A DNA stretch of 28,968 bases, from IMG/VR virus record IMGVR_UViG_3300044678_000913, positions 1 to 28,968 of that record; one strand, given 5' to 3'. Below, piece by piece: positions 21,229-28,784 of the stretch. Under the pieces are notes generated by a model that worked only from the letters and a program-made list of their open reading frames with translations, was not told the origin of the DNA and did not search any database. A program made the position numbers and the translations under genes. This DNA comes from a virus. Every line of letters starts with the position of its first letter. Within the stretch, counting starts at the first letter, position 1.

Positions 21229-23472
21229 TCATTGCACCGTCTGTACGGTCATCGAGCCATCAGGCCCGCGAACCACTCTTTTCGGCGTACGCTGGTACTC
21301 CGTCATAGCGTTCACCGCATCGACCATCTGAGATCCCTGTATCTGCATCTGGTTCGATATGCCTGATATGAGTTCATGCATCTTGTCGCCAAAGTCGCCA
21401 ATGATTTGCATCGCAATCTGCGTGCTGTTCGCCACGTCTTCCGCCATGTTGTTCTGCGCAGTCTCCTGCATCTGGCTTTGCTTCAACCGCGTCTCAACGG
21501 CCATTTTCATGTCAGATGTCGCAGACTGGATGCTCATGCCTAACCGCTCCAGCATGGCGTCCATGTTCACGCGATAGACCTCAACCGCGCGCTTCTCGCT
21601 CTCGGTTTCTGCCTTCACCGACGCCAGTTCACGATCTATTTTCGCCTGCTCGTTGATGCGATACACCTCGACCGTGGCATCCGTCTTGAGCCGGAAGTTC
21701 TCCTGCGCGAGCTTCTGCGCGTCCTGCTGCGTTGCCTGGATCACTTGCTGCATCTGCATCATCTGCGCTTGGAGTTCAGAAGGGACTTGCTTGTTCTCTC
21801 GGATGAACTGCTGCCACTTCTGCACCAGTGCGGCCGGGAGCGGGCTGTACTCAAGCAAGTCAGGCGTAAGCGGAATGCCGGAGTTCTGCAACACGGGTGC
21901 AAGCTGCGTCATCATGGCGAAGACGCGCTCTTTATTGTTCGGACTGGTCGGCGCCTCGTCCACGACCACGTCAAACTCTTTCGCCGATTCGTCGCGCAGC
22001 AGCGGGATGTATTGCGCCCCGTCCTTGCCGAGTACGCGAATCAATCTCCCGTCGCTGATCTTGTCGCGGATGATCTCGATCATGATCCGCCCTTGATCCT
22101 TGCGGTACAGGCGGATGGCATCGAAGAACACGGCGAGGATCGTCATGCCCGCCTGCTTGCGCATGTTCTCCAGCACGCCGGGTTGATTCGTGCCGACGAG
22201 GCCCATGAGTTCCATGTTCACGCCGGGAACGTCGTTAATCGAGTTCACCGCGAAGTCCAGCAACTTGGCGAACCCATCCGGCATCGCGGTCGTGGGCTTG
22301 GGCTGAATCTTGCCGCCCGATACCGCGCCCGGATTCGCCCAGGTGATCGTCTCGGCCTTAGCCCATGAGGCTTCCGCGTCGGCCGTCTTGGCGAACGCAT
22401 CACGCTCCGCAATCAACCCGCCCTTGGCCGACGAGTTGAGAATGTGCATGATCTGCGACAGCCACTTGTTCGCCCACCGCTGCGGGTCCATCATCAGCGC
22501 CACGAGGCCGAACCACGTGTTATTGTTCCGATCCCGTGCGCCCGTGATGAGGTGTAGCGTGAACCCGCTCTGCACCTCCAGCGGCATCGACTCAAGCACC
22601 GTGCCGCCGACCATGTAGGCTTTGTTGTAGATCTTCTTGGTCTGCTTCACCATCTCTGGCATCGGCATCCCGAGTGCGGTCATACGCTCTTGCAAGGAGC
22701 GTGCTTGTTCTTCGCTGATGCTCTTGATCTGCCCGTCGATGTCTTGAAAGCGGAAGTATTGCTCCCGTTCCCACCACTGGAAGCACACGAGTTCCCGGTG
22801 CTTGGGCTGCGTAGCTGAAGGCTGGTCATCGTTGTAGAGCGGTCGCGTGCTGTCGTGCGGGCTGTCCTGTTCGTCAAGATACGTCTCGCTCGACTTCTCG
22901 GGCGGCACGTAATCCGGCCACATCTCGCGTATGTCTTCGTCGCTCACGCGCTTGATGCGAGCACACCAACGCCTGTCGCGCAGGTTCTTCTTCCGCGCTA
23001 CCGGATCCCAATACAGTTCGAGCGGATCGACGCGCTCGATCACCGGCTGGCCGTCTGGATTCTCGTCGTAATCCATCCGCGTCTCGGTGCCGCCGATGCC
23101 GGAGATCATCAAGTCCTGAAACGACTCCGATTCCTCGTCCTCGGCATCGCAGTTGTCCCTGATCCAATCGGCTGCGGAGGTGTATAGCTCATTGACTTGC
23201 GTGTCGCCCGGCTCGCGCGGGATGTACTGCACCTGTTGCCGATTCTGGATCTCCAGGCCGATGACGGCGTTAACCGTCCTCGCAACTCTGTTGAACACAA
23301 CGGGCACCTTGCGCTGCTCGATCATCTGCGCTTTGGCTTCTTCCTCCCACTGGTTGCCCGCGTAGAAGTCGTACCATTCGCGCGCGTGCATACGCCATAC
23401 GGACGAGTGTTTCTTCGCCTCCTGCAGAGCGGTGCTGATCCATTGGGCGAGGTCGTCGTCAGATTGCATCAT
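21229..23472 (-). CDS. Portal protein, P22-like
   Basis: A 747-residue portal that would form the dodecameric DNA channel at one capsid vertex. P22-type portal features include an N-terminal helix with REWYDFYAGNQW, PVVFNRVARTVNAVIGLEIQ (about 50-70), a central DPLELYWDPVARKKNLRD segment, and a C-terminal coiled-coil with many M and Q residues (the barrel-forming region). The length is near the 725 residues of P22 portal. I start at ATG 23472, whose first base is the last base of the upstream stop (TAATG); the open frame continues upstream to 23511 but this is antisense to no recognised conserved part. Confidence 0.88.
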   Translation of the reverse strand: MMQSDDDLAQWISTALQEAKKHSSVWRMHAREWYDFYAGNQWEEEAKAQMIEQRKVPVVFNRVARTVNAVIGLEIQNRQQVQYIPREPGDTQVNELYTSAADWIRDNCDAEDEESESFQDLMISGIGGTETRMDYDENPDGQPVIERVDPLELYWDPVARKKNLRDRRWCARIKRVSDEDIREMWPDYVPPEKSSETYLDEQDSPHDSTRPLYNDDQPSATQPKHRELVCFQWWEREQYFRFQDIDGQIKSISEEQARSLQERMTALGMPMPEMVKQTKKIYNKAYMVGGTVLESMPLEVQSGFTLHLITGARDRNNNTWFGLVALMMDPQRWANKWLSQIMHILNSSAKGGLIAERDAFAKTADAEASWAKAETITWANPGAVSGGKIQPKPTTAMPDGFAKLLDFAVNSINDVPGVNMELMGLVGTNQPGVLENMRKQAGMTILAVFFDAIRLYRKDQGRIMIEIIRDKISDGRLIRVLGKDGAQYIPLLRDESAKEFDVVVDEAPTSPNNKERVFAMMTQLAPVLQNSGIPLTPDLLEYSPLPAALVQKWQQFIRENKQVPSELQAQMMQMQQVIQATQQDAQKLAQENFRLKTDATVEVYRINEQAKIDRELASVKAETESEKRAVEVYRVNMDAMLERLGMSIQSATSDMKMAVETRLKQSQMQETAQNNMAEDVANSTQIAMQIIGDFGDKMHELISGISNQMQIQGSQMVDAVNAMTEYQRTPKRVVRGPDGSMTVQTVQ

Positions 23473-24830
23473 TACGCCACCAGCGTCGGCTGGGTGAGTT
23501 GCGAATACCACTGGCTAGGAGAAACTACGTCAACCAGCCCTTCCAGTTCCCGCGCACGAAGCCACGCCGCGAAGTCTAGGAACGCCGCCGTGTACGTGGT
23601 CAGCCCGTTCGCGTATTTGGCAGGCTCGTTCACACTAGGCCGAAGGCTCGCTGATCCACCGGGCGCGAAGGTGTGCCAGTACATATGCAGGTCGCCGCCA
23701 TACGTGATAGCTCGTGTCACCACGCTTTTAAGCACCGAAGATTCAGCATTGTCGATACCTATCGAGCCAACGCGCAAAAGCTCCTGCGCTGTGGGCGCTT
23801 GCACGGAACGGTCAAATATCGTGCGTTCAGAGATACCCGCACGCCCCAATTGAATGCCAACAGCCTGCGCGGCCTCCAACAGAGTCGAGTTGTAGGCGTT
23901 GTTGTTCCAAACCCAAATCTTATTCCCACGATTTAGGCCGTAACCTGCAAGCGTCTCCCGCGTCTCTGACATAGCATCGATGGCTTGCGAAAGCGTAAGA
24001 CCAGCGGTCGCCATGTTCCGGTCGGTAACATCATTGCAAACCGCCTCGCAGCCCTCTGCCTCAAGCTCTTGGAGCACCGACACAGGCCCGTTACCTGTGT
24101 TGCCGATTTCGTCCAGCGGGATCGTAACGCCCCATTTCCAGCCGTAGCCACCCTGGCCGATGGTTGGTCGAATAGCCGTGTGCGCGGCATCGTAATCCGC
24201 TCCGGGATTGCCGCCTTGCCAGTTGTCGAAGTACAGCACCACTTTTGGACGCATCCGGCGCATGCCCCATAGCGCCTTCAGGTAGACACTGCGCCCGTTC
24301 GTGTGCCAGTTGGAAAACGTGATGCGGAAATTGCGCAACAGCGTGGCCTGTGCTCCAAGTGCGCCACCCGAAGTTGCCCATCCAGACGGAGCGTTGAACG
24401 GATATCCCCCAACATACGGGCCGAACATCGCATTAGTTTGGTCGTGACGAAACACAACGAAATGACGTCCTCGCGTATTTGTGTTGGTTGAGTTCGTCGT
24501 GTGCGCGATGTTCTTGTCTACCGTCCACGCATCATCCTCGACGCAGTGCATAGTCATGCCGCAGTTCGTGTCGTAGGTATCAACGTAGTATTCCAGGCCG
24601 AGCGCCTCGTACGCACGCCAATCTCTATTGCCGTTGGTCCCGGACAGGTACGCGCCACTGCCAGAAGGCGTGATCTTCAGAGTCGTCACATCGAACGTCG
24701 TTGTATCGACTACGCGCGTGGCGAGGTTGGTCGAACCGCTGACGCCTTGCGCAAGATCCACCGGAAAGTCGATGAGCTTGACCGCCGACAGCCCGCCTAC
24801 CTTGTCGGTAAAGGGCGCGAACGTCGTCAT
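23472..24830 (-). CDS. Virion protein with polysaccharide deacetylase-like domain (452 aa)
   Basis: A 452-residue protein. Residues about 1-200 are beta-rich with aromatic pairs (for example RAYEALGLEYYVDTY, RHFVVFRH), like a carbohydrate-binding sandwich. From about 215 the sequence follows a NodB/TIM-type deacetylase order: KVVLYFDNWQGG (candidate metal aspartate D222 region), a KWGVTIPLDEIG strand, the helical TLSQAIDAMSETRETLAGYG, a KIWVWNNNAYN strand, and a late GDLHMYWHTF strand with histidines. It may remove acetyl groups from surface polysaccharide at adsorption. TAATG overlaps couple it to both neighbours. The fold call is from motif order only. Confidence 0.45.
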   Translation of the reverse strand: MTTFAPFTDKVGGLSAVKLIDFPVDLAQGVSGSTNLATRVVDTTTFDVTTLKITPSGSGAYLSGTNGNRDWRAYEALGLEYYVDTYDTNCGMTMHCVEDDAWTVDKNIAHTTNSTNTNTRGRHFVVFRHDQTNAMFGPYVGGYPFNAPSGWATSGGALGAQATLLRNFRITFSNWHTNGRSVYLKALWGMRRMRPKVVLYFDNWQGGNPGADYDAAHTAIRPTIGQGGYGWKWGVTIPLDEIGNTGNGPVSVLQELEAEGCEAVCNDVTDRNMATAGLTLSQAIDAMSETRETLAGYGLNRGNKIWVWNNNAYNSTLLEAAQAVGIQLGRAGISERTIFDRSVQAPTAQELLRVGSIGIDNAESSVLKSVVTRAITYGGDLHMYWHTFAPGGSASLRPSVNEPAKYANGLTTYTAAFLDFAAWLRARELEGLVDVVSPSQWYSQLTQPTLVA

Positions 24831-25255
24831 TACACCGGCCTCCAGAACACGGCGACCTTGTTGTCATCGCCTGCGTTGCTGCATGTGATCGTGAGTGCGC
24901 CTGCGCTGTTGATCGCGCCCTTAAAGTCGAACTCGCCCACAACGCCCGCAGGGATCGTGTACGTCTGCGCCGTACCGTCAGAGTCCGCGAATCCGGTAAT
25001 TGCACACGTCCCGGTAAGCGCCGTGTGGATATACAAACCCATCAGGTGCGTATCGTTAGCCGCACCGGCCCCAATCGTCACCGCCGTTGTCTTGCTGATG
25101 ATCGACAGGTTGCACTCTTGGCGCACCGGTAGGTACGCATTCGTCCCGCTCGACGGGTTGCGCAGGCCGGTGATATTTCCCTGCTCGACCACGTGCTGCG
25201 ATCCGCTCGTGGCGTCTACGTCAAAGTCCAGCGGGCGCTTAAAGTCTCTAGCCAT
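24830..25255 (-). CDS. Hypothetical small structural protein (141 aa)
   Basis: A 141-residue protein following the large terminase by nine bases. It is beta-rich, with alternating hydrophobic/polar residues (LGLYIHTALTGTCAITGF would be typical of its strands, here LMGLYIHTALTGTC) and glycine-alanine turns, starting MARDFKRPLDFDVDATSGSQ. This style fits small phage virion proteins. It lies upstream of the deacetylase-like protein with a TAATG overlap. No family or catalytic motif is recognised. Confidence 0.5.
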   Translation of the reverse strand: MARDFKRPLDFDVDATSGSQHVVEQGNITGLRNPSSGTNAYLPVRQECNLSIISKTTAVTIGAGAANDTHLMGLYIHTALTGTCAITGFADSDGTAQTYTIPAGVVGEFDFKGAINSAGALTITCSNAGDDNKVAVFWRPV

Positions 25256-25264
25256 TCCGATCTC

Positions 25265-28200
25265 CTACGCAGCCCATGCGCTGCCGTTAGTCCTGCGCTT
25301 TGAGTACCGCTCCGGCTCCGCATCCAGCAGCGGGAACGTCGCGTTCATATCCGGGTCCGTGATCCGCGCGAGACAGTCCATACCGTCGTCGTGCGCGCCT
25401 ACTGGGAAGCGGTCGTATTCCTCGACCAAGAACTGCTCAAGGATGTCTATCGTGCGTCCGTCTGACAGCGTGCGATGCATCGTCGGCGGTGCGTAGACCT
25501 TGCCCGCCTCGAACAGCGGCACGAGCCTGCGGATGCGATCCTCTTTCTTGAGCGAGCCACCGAGCGGGACGATGTCGAAGCGATAGTTCTCGTGCGCCTG
25601 GACGATCTTCACCGCCTCGATGTCGCTGTCCTTGCCGTACTTCTCATAGCCGACGCGCATCGGTCGCCACTTGCGGTGCAGGCGCATGAGTTCGCGTGCT
25701 CGCTCGGTCAGGTTGAGCCGGTCGTACAGGAAATCCAACAAGTAGTAGTTACCGTCGTTGTTCAGGCCAACCACCCACATGGCGGTGCGGTCGCTGGTTT
25801 TCTTCTTCTCGCCTGCCGGATCGACGATGATGTAGACGTTCATGCCCTCGCCGCTGAGTGAATTCTGATACCAGCGCAACCAGTCGCGGCGGAACTCGGA
25901 TTTGCCATCAGGGATAGGCGACTGCTGATACAACGCCGACCAATCGCGCGGACCGATCACGCTGCGGATGCGCTCAAGCTCTGGCACCGGATACCACTCG
26001 GGCCACAGCGCCTCGCCCTGATCGTCGATGGCCTTGAGTTCAAGCACGTCCCACTTGTCGCCGCCTGTGCGTGCCTGTGCGGTCAGCAGCCGCCCGGCGA
26101 GGTCGTCTTCGTGCCATCGGGTATTGTGGCTAACCATCCCGTTAGCAATAAAGTTTTCAGTCCCCTCGACTTGAATGTCGAATACTTCCTCAGTGCCGCA
26201 ACACTGAATGCTAACGATCTGATCGTTCCCAATTCTGAAGGTATTCGGCGGCACGGCGTAAGCGTTCGGCGTGCTTTCCGTAGCCAACGGCGAGGTTGCA
26301 ATCGTTACACAGGAGGCCGCGAACTCTGCCGGTATCGTGGTCATGGTCAACGCAAAGCTTCCCTCCCCAATGCGCTCTGACGTTGTTTCCCGGCAGTTCA
26401 TTGCATACAGCACATCTCCCGCCCTGCTGATGCAGGAGTCGTTCATACTCGACCAGATCGATGCCGTAACGGTGTCTGAGATGCGCTGCGCGTCTTGCGC
26501 GGGCATTGACTGATGGAGCGCGATACCCGCTTGCCCATCTGACCTTGTTGTAATGGGGCATGCAATAGCCTTTGGCTTTTGCTGGCTTGTCACAGTCTTC
26601 ATGTCCACACTGGACGCCCCGCCACTTACCCCAATGGCCTGCGCCGTCTTGATCTTGTCCCCAACCTTTAGATCCCGAATCCGAACCCATTCTTCCTTGC
26701 CGTCCCTGTCGATTAGAAATGGATGCCGCTCATTTCCTTTGACAGATGCCCCAGACATAGTTCTGATTTCATAGACGCAATCAACACCATTGCTGGCCCA
26801 ATTCAACACGCGCGCACTTGTAGTTCCGCCGTTCAAATACGACAGGACCATGTGCCCCGGACGAACGTCACGCAGCGGCATACGACCGCCATTTGCCATT
26901 GTTACCAGCGTATCCCCGGTCAAGCACTGAATCAGCACTATCGCGCCTCCGGGCATGAGGCGGGTGTATGCCGTGCTGGTGTACCAGTCCCACACTCGAT
27001 TGCGTGTCGTGGTGCTGTCGGCTTCCTCGCGGTCCTTGAGCGGATCGTCGATGAGTAGGCAGTTGTGGACGCAGATTCCTTCAGCGAAGAAGTTGTGATT
27101 GTCCGCTACTTGCAGGTCGTAGACAGTGGTCTTGCTGTGTACTCGCTCAACCACGGCCACAGCGTCGTTGACGGTAACGAATCCTTCACCGCATGCCAAC
27201 GTCTGTGACACTGCGAACAGAGCGTGACTAGATTGCTGGCTACGTTGTTCATCGGCCAATTGTCGATGTGATGCACTTCCAGGCGTCCCGTCGAATGACA
27301 CACCACGCACTTCTTGGAATCTCTCTCCAAGATCCTGGGGCGCATCAGGCGAAACGCACGGGCCGAATGCGGCTGCATCCGCAATGGCGTTGCCCCGTGC
27401 TTCCACTTCGGGTTGCCCGTTGCCGACATACGCCGAGAGTGCGCGTTCCTCGCGCATCCCGAACTGCAATACTTGGCATGATCCGCTACCGACTTGCCGC
27501 GCCACTTCGCTATGAAGGTCTGATTGCATACCGGGCAAACGCGCTGTACTGGCGGATATATCACCGCTCGCCCGGTCGGCTTGGGCCGACACGTCGTGCA
27601 ATACTTCGCACCCTTGCATGCCCCGGATTCGACTATCGGCGTGCTGCACGTCGGGCACAGCTTGGCGTTCTTCACCGCATGATGCGCCATCGAGCACGAT
27701 GGGCTGCAATAATGAGCTTTGTGTCCGCGCTTTATCGACTTCCGATACGCATACGCCGGTTTCGTGAATGACTCGTGGCACTGCGCACAAGATAGGATCA
27801 CCGGAGGCAATTGCATCCGCTCGCACCCACTGTCCCGCGCTAAGGATTGGATGTTCGCCAGTAAGGAGGAGAACTCTTCCGGCGTGAGTGGTGATCCGGT
27901 AATACCCATCTGCCTCGCGAACCGAGACAGCTTCGATACCTTTGTACTCAAGGGAACCCCGCGCACTCATCGACAATACTTTATTAGACGATGTACGCAT
28001 GATTAAGTTTTCAATGCAGACGGGTCCAACGTCTGTTTGTATTCGCGACCCGGCGAGCAAGCAGTGCGCGCCGCGACCCGTGATAGCCGTCCCAACGCCA
28101 GCCGCGACGTATGAGCCGCCGCTCGATGTGTGCCAGCGGTTTGCAGCCTGCGAATCAGGCGCAAGCTGCGTGTGAAATAGCGCACGGTATTCGCGGGAGC

Positions 28201-28606
28201 CGACGATGTTGCGGACCTCGCGGCCGAAGTCTGAGGCGAGTTCGGAGTTATACGAAGCTGCAATGATTTGGTGTCGTGGGAACGCGCCCAAGTACCACGC
28301 CGGGAACCTGCGCGAAGCAAGTTCCGATTTGCCATGCCGGGGCGGCATGAAGACCATAAGCCTGCGGCACTCGCCACGAGCCACCGCTTCAAGCGCTTCG
28401 CAGATGCGTTCATGGTGCGGTGCTGGCCGGTAGTCACCGTGGGTGAACTTAGTGAAGTCCAGCAGGTTCCGTCGCGCCATCCTCCGCGCTAACAGTTCCG
28501 CTGCTGCGATTTGCGGCGACAAGCCCGGCAAGGCTCGCGTCGTCCAGATCAACGACGGATCGACTGGTAACGTCGATGTCGATGGCTTGCTTAGGTTTGC
28601 CGTCAA
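25265..28606 (-). CDS. terL: Terminase large subunit interrupted by two inteins
   Basis: A 1113-codon frame encoding the DNA-packaging motor with two protein introns. Exteins: residues 1-181, 516-560 and 829-1113, giving 511 residues after splicing, normal for a TerL. Walker A is MPPRHGKS (87-94); Walker B is LLIDDP (517-522), reconstituted by intein 1 removal; the coupling motif IQ/TRWHEDD is rebuilt by intein 2 removal. The C-terminal nuclease has IIVDPAG (926-932) and GAHDDGMD (1070-1077), consistent with metal-binding aspartates. The start is TTG 28606, 158 bases inside the small terminase gene; TTG or ATG codons down to 28480 are alternatives. Neither splicing nor packaging activity can be read from sequence, but the splice residues are intact. 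Confidence 0.93.
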   Translation of the reverse strand: MTANLSKPSTSTLPVDPSLIWTTRALPGLSPQIAAAELLARRMARRNLLDFTKFTHGDYRPAPHHERICEALEAVARGECRRLMVFMPPRHGKSELASRRFPAWYLGAFPRHQIIAASYNSELASDFGREVRNIVGSREYRALFHTQLAPDSQAANRWHTSSGGSYVAAGVGTAITGRGAHCLLAGSRIQTDVGPVCIENLIMRTSSNKVLSMSARGSLEYKGIEAVSVREADGYYRITTHAGRVLLLTGEHPILSAGQWVRADAIASGDPILCAVPRVIHETGVCVSEVDKARTQSSLLQPIVLDGASCGEERQAVPDVQHADSRIRGMQGCEVLHDVSAQADRASGDISASTARLPGMQSDLHSEVARQVGSGSCQVLQFGMREERALSAYVGNGQPEVEARGNAIADAAAFGPCVSPDAPQDLGERFQEVRGVSFDGTPGSASHRQLADEQRSQQSSHALFAVSQTLACGEGFVTVNDAVAVVERVHSKTTVYDLQVADNHNFFAEGICVHNCLLIDDPLKDREEADSTTTRNRVWDWYTSTAYTRLMPGGAIVLIQCLTGDTLVTMANGGRMPLRDVRPGHMVLSYLNGGTTSARVLNWASNGVDCVYEIRTMSGASVKGNERHPFLIDRDGKEEWVRIRDLKVGDKIKTAQAIGVSGGASSVDMKTVTSQQKPKAIACPITTRSDGQAGIALHQSMPAQDAQRISDTVTASIWSSMNDSCISRAGDVLYAMNCRETTSERIGEGSFALTMTTIPAEFAASCVTIATSPLATESTPNAYAVPPNTFRIGNDQIVSIQCCGTEEVFDIQVEGTENFIANGMVSHNTRWHEDDLAGRLLTAQARTGGDKWDVLELKAIDDQGEALWPEWYPVPELERIRSVIGPRDWSALYQQSPIPDGKSEFRRDWLRWYQNSLSGEGMNVYIIVDPAGEKKKTSDRTAMWVVGLNNDGNYYLLDFLYDRLNLTERARELMRLHRKWRPMRVGYEKYGKDSDIEAVKIVQAHENYRFDIVPLGGSLKKEDRIRRLVPLFEAGKVYAPPTMHRTLSDGRTIDILEQFLVEEYDRFPVGAHDDGMDCLARITDPDMNATFPLLDAEPERYSKRRTNGSAWAA
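26123..26926 (-). mobile_element. Intein 2 of the large terminase (268 aa)
   Basis: A protein-splicing element covering TerL residues 561-828. It starts with C561 (CLTGDTLV, block A), has block B GNERHPF with H628 (the usual preceding threonine position is N625), and ends with block F VFDIQVEGTENFIANG and block G SHN with H827-N828, followed by T829 as the +1 nucleophile. Removing it joins IVLIQ to TRWHEDDL, a strict terminase motif. The N- and C-terminal splicing parts sum to about 130 residues. The intervening in-frame stretch (about 654-790) has no LAGLIDADG or HNH signature and overlies an endonuclease VII-like gene in another frame. Confidence 0.9.
26211..26690 (-). CDS. Endonuclease VII-like protein nested out of frame in intein 2
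   Basis: A 159-residue open frame, in the +2 frame relative to terL, wholly inside intein 2. It carries an N-terminal zinc finger (C28, C33, C43, H46, in CDKPAKAKGYCMPHYNKV) and a recombination endonuclease VII signature (C93-x-x-C96, then DHDHDTGRVRGLLCNDCN at 115-132 with C128 and C131), so it should be a metal-dependent nuclease with the beta-beta-alpha-metal fold. These sit where an intein endonuclease domain usually lies. ATG 26690 has AAGGA three to four bases upstream, rather close; the zinc finger argues for a start upstream of residue 28. I infer it acts as the homing endonuclease for intein 2. Confidence 0.8.
   Translation of the reverse strand: MGSDSGSKGWGQDQDGAGHWGKWRGVQCGHEDCDKPAKAKGYCMPHYNKVRWASGYRAPSVNARARRAAHLRHRYGIDLVEYERLLHQQGGRCAVCNELPGNNVRAHWGGKLCVDHDHDTGRVRGLLCNDCNLAVGYGKHAERLRRAAEYLQNWERSDR
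27062..28063 (-). mobile_element. Intein 1 of the large terminase (334 aa)
   Basis: A protein-splicing element covering TerL residues 182-515. Block A starts at C182 (CLLAGSRIQT), block B is RVLLLTGEHPIL with T249 and H252, block F is VYDLQVADNHNFFAEG and block G is ICVHN with H514-N515, followed by C516 as the +1 residue. Its removal joins GRGAH to CLLIDDP, restoring the Walker B strand. The splicing parts (about 182-279 and 481-515) sum to roughly 133 residues, the usual mini-intein size. The in-frame middle (about 281-470) is polar and shows no known endonuclease motif; it overlies an HNH gene in the +1 frame. Confidence 0.92.
27106..27816 (-). CDS. HNH endonuclease with zinc fingers, nested out of frame in intein 1
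   Basis: An HNH nuclease read in the +1 frame relative to terL, wholly inside intein 1. The frame is open from 27966 (GTG), giving 286 residues; I prefer ATG 27816 (236 residues) because upstream residues overlie conserved intein block B and look unrelated, and ATG 27909 with GAGG is another option. In the long numbering, three cysteine-rich fingers (C60/C63/C87/C91, C104/C107/C123/C126, C144/C147/C167/C171) precede NPKWKHG and an HNH core: CVVC (220-223), EVHHIDN (230-236), N245 and CSQCHRRWH (250-258). It has the full features of a freestanding HNH homing nuclease; I infer it mobilises intein 1. Confidence 0.82.
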   Translation of the reverse strand: MQLPPVILSCAQCHESFTKPAYAYRKSIKRGHKAHYCSPSCSMAHHAVKNAKLCPTCSTPIVESGACKGAKYCTTCRPKPTGRAVIYPPVQRVCPVCNQTFIAKWRGKSVADHAKYCSSGCARNAHSRRMSATGNPKWKHGATPLRMQPHSARAFRLMRPRILERDSKKCVVCHSTGRLEVHHIDNWPMNNVASNLVTLCSQCHRRWHAVKDSLPSTTLWPWLSEYTARPLSTTCK

Positions 28607-28784
28607 GCGTATCCCTCAAGCATTCAACCGCCCAACGCTCGCCGCCTGCGGCCAAGTTGAGTAGCGTTTCAGCCGCTTGCCGCAGTCGCACGCCGTCGTC
28701 CTGAACGAGTGCGCGGCGCACTGTGTGCTCGAAAAGTCGCCGTTTTGCGGCATTTTCGCTGCCTTTTGGCGCACCACCCGGCAC
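28449..28784 (-). CDS. terS: Terminase small subunit
   Basis: A 111-residue protein that recognises packaging DNA and recruits the large subunit. The N-terminus MPGGAPKGSENAAKRRLFEH is a pattern common to small terminase-like proteins of this type, followed by a helical middle (LRQAAETLLNLAAGGERWAV) and ECLRDTLDGKPKQAID, which usually precedes TerL. GTG 28784 has AGGAG seven bases upstream. The reading frame overlaps the 5' end of terL by up to 158 bases, depending on the terL start. It is the first gene of the visible virion cluster on the minus strand. Confidence 0.75.
   Translation of the reverse strand: MPGGAPKGSENAAKRRLFEHTVRRALVQDDGVRLRQAAETLLNLAAGGERWAVECLRDTLDGKPKQAIDIDVTSRSVVDLDDASLAGLVAANRSSGTVSAEDGATEPAGLH

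Noticed and set aside
24501-25496. A 331-codon plus-strand frame opposite the terminase end and structural genes
   Set aside because: It spans several minus-strand genes with coupled starts and shows no domain or ribosome site of its own.
27268-27771. A plus-strand 167-codon frame opposite intein 1
   Set aside because: It is antisense to two supported frames and has an arginine-rich random composition without motifs.
26123-28063. Sequencing or assembly frameshifts as the cause of the out-of-frame nucleases
   Set aside because: Each intein would need two compensating indels, one on each side of the nuclease, and the intein frame is open throughout. Re-sequencing would still be the definitive test.
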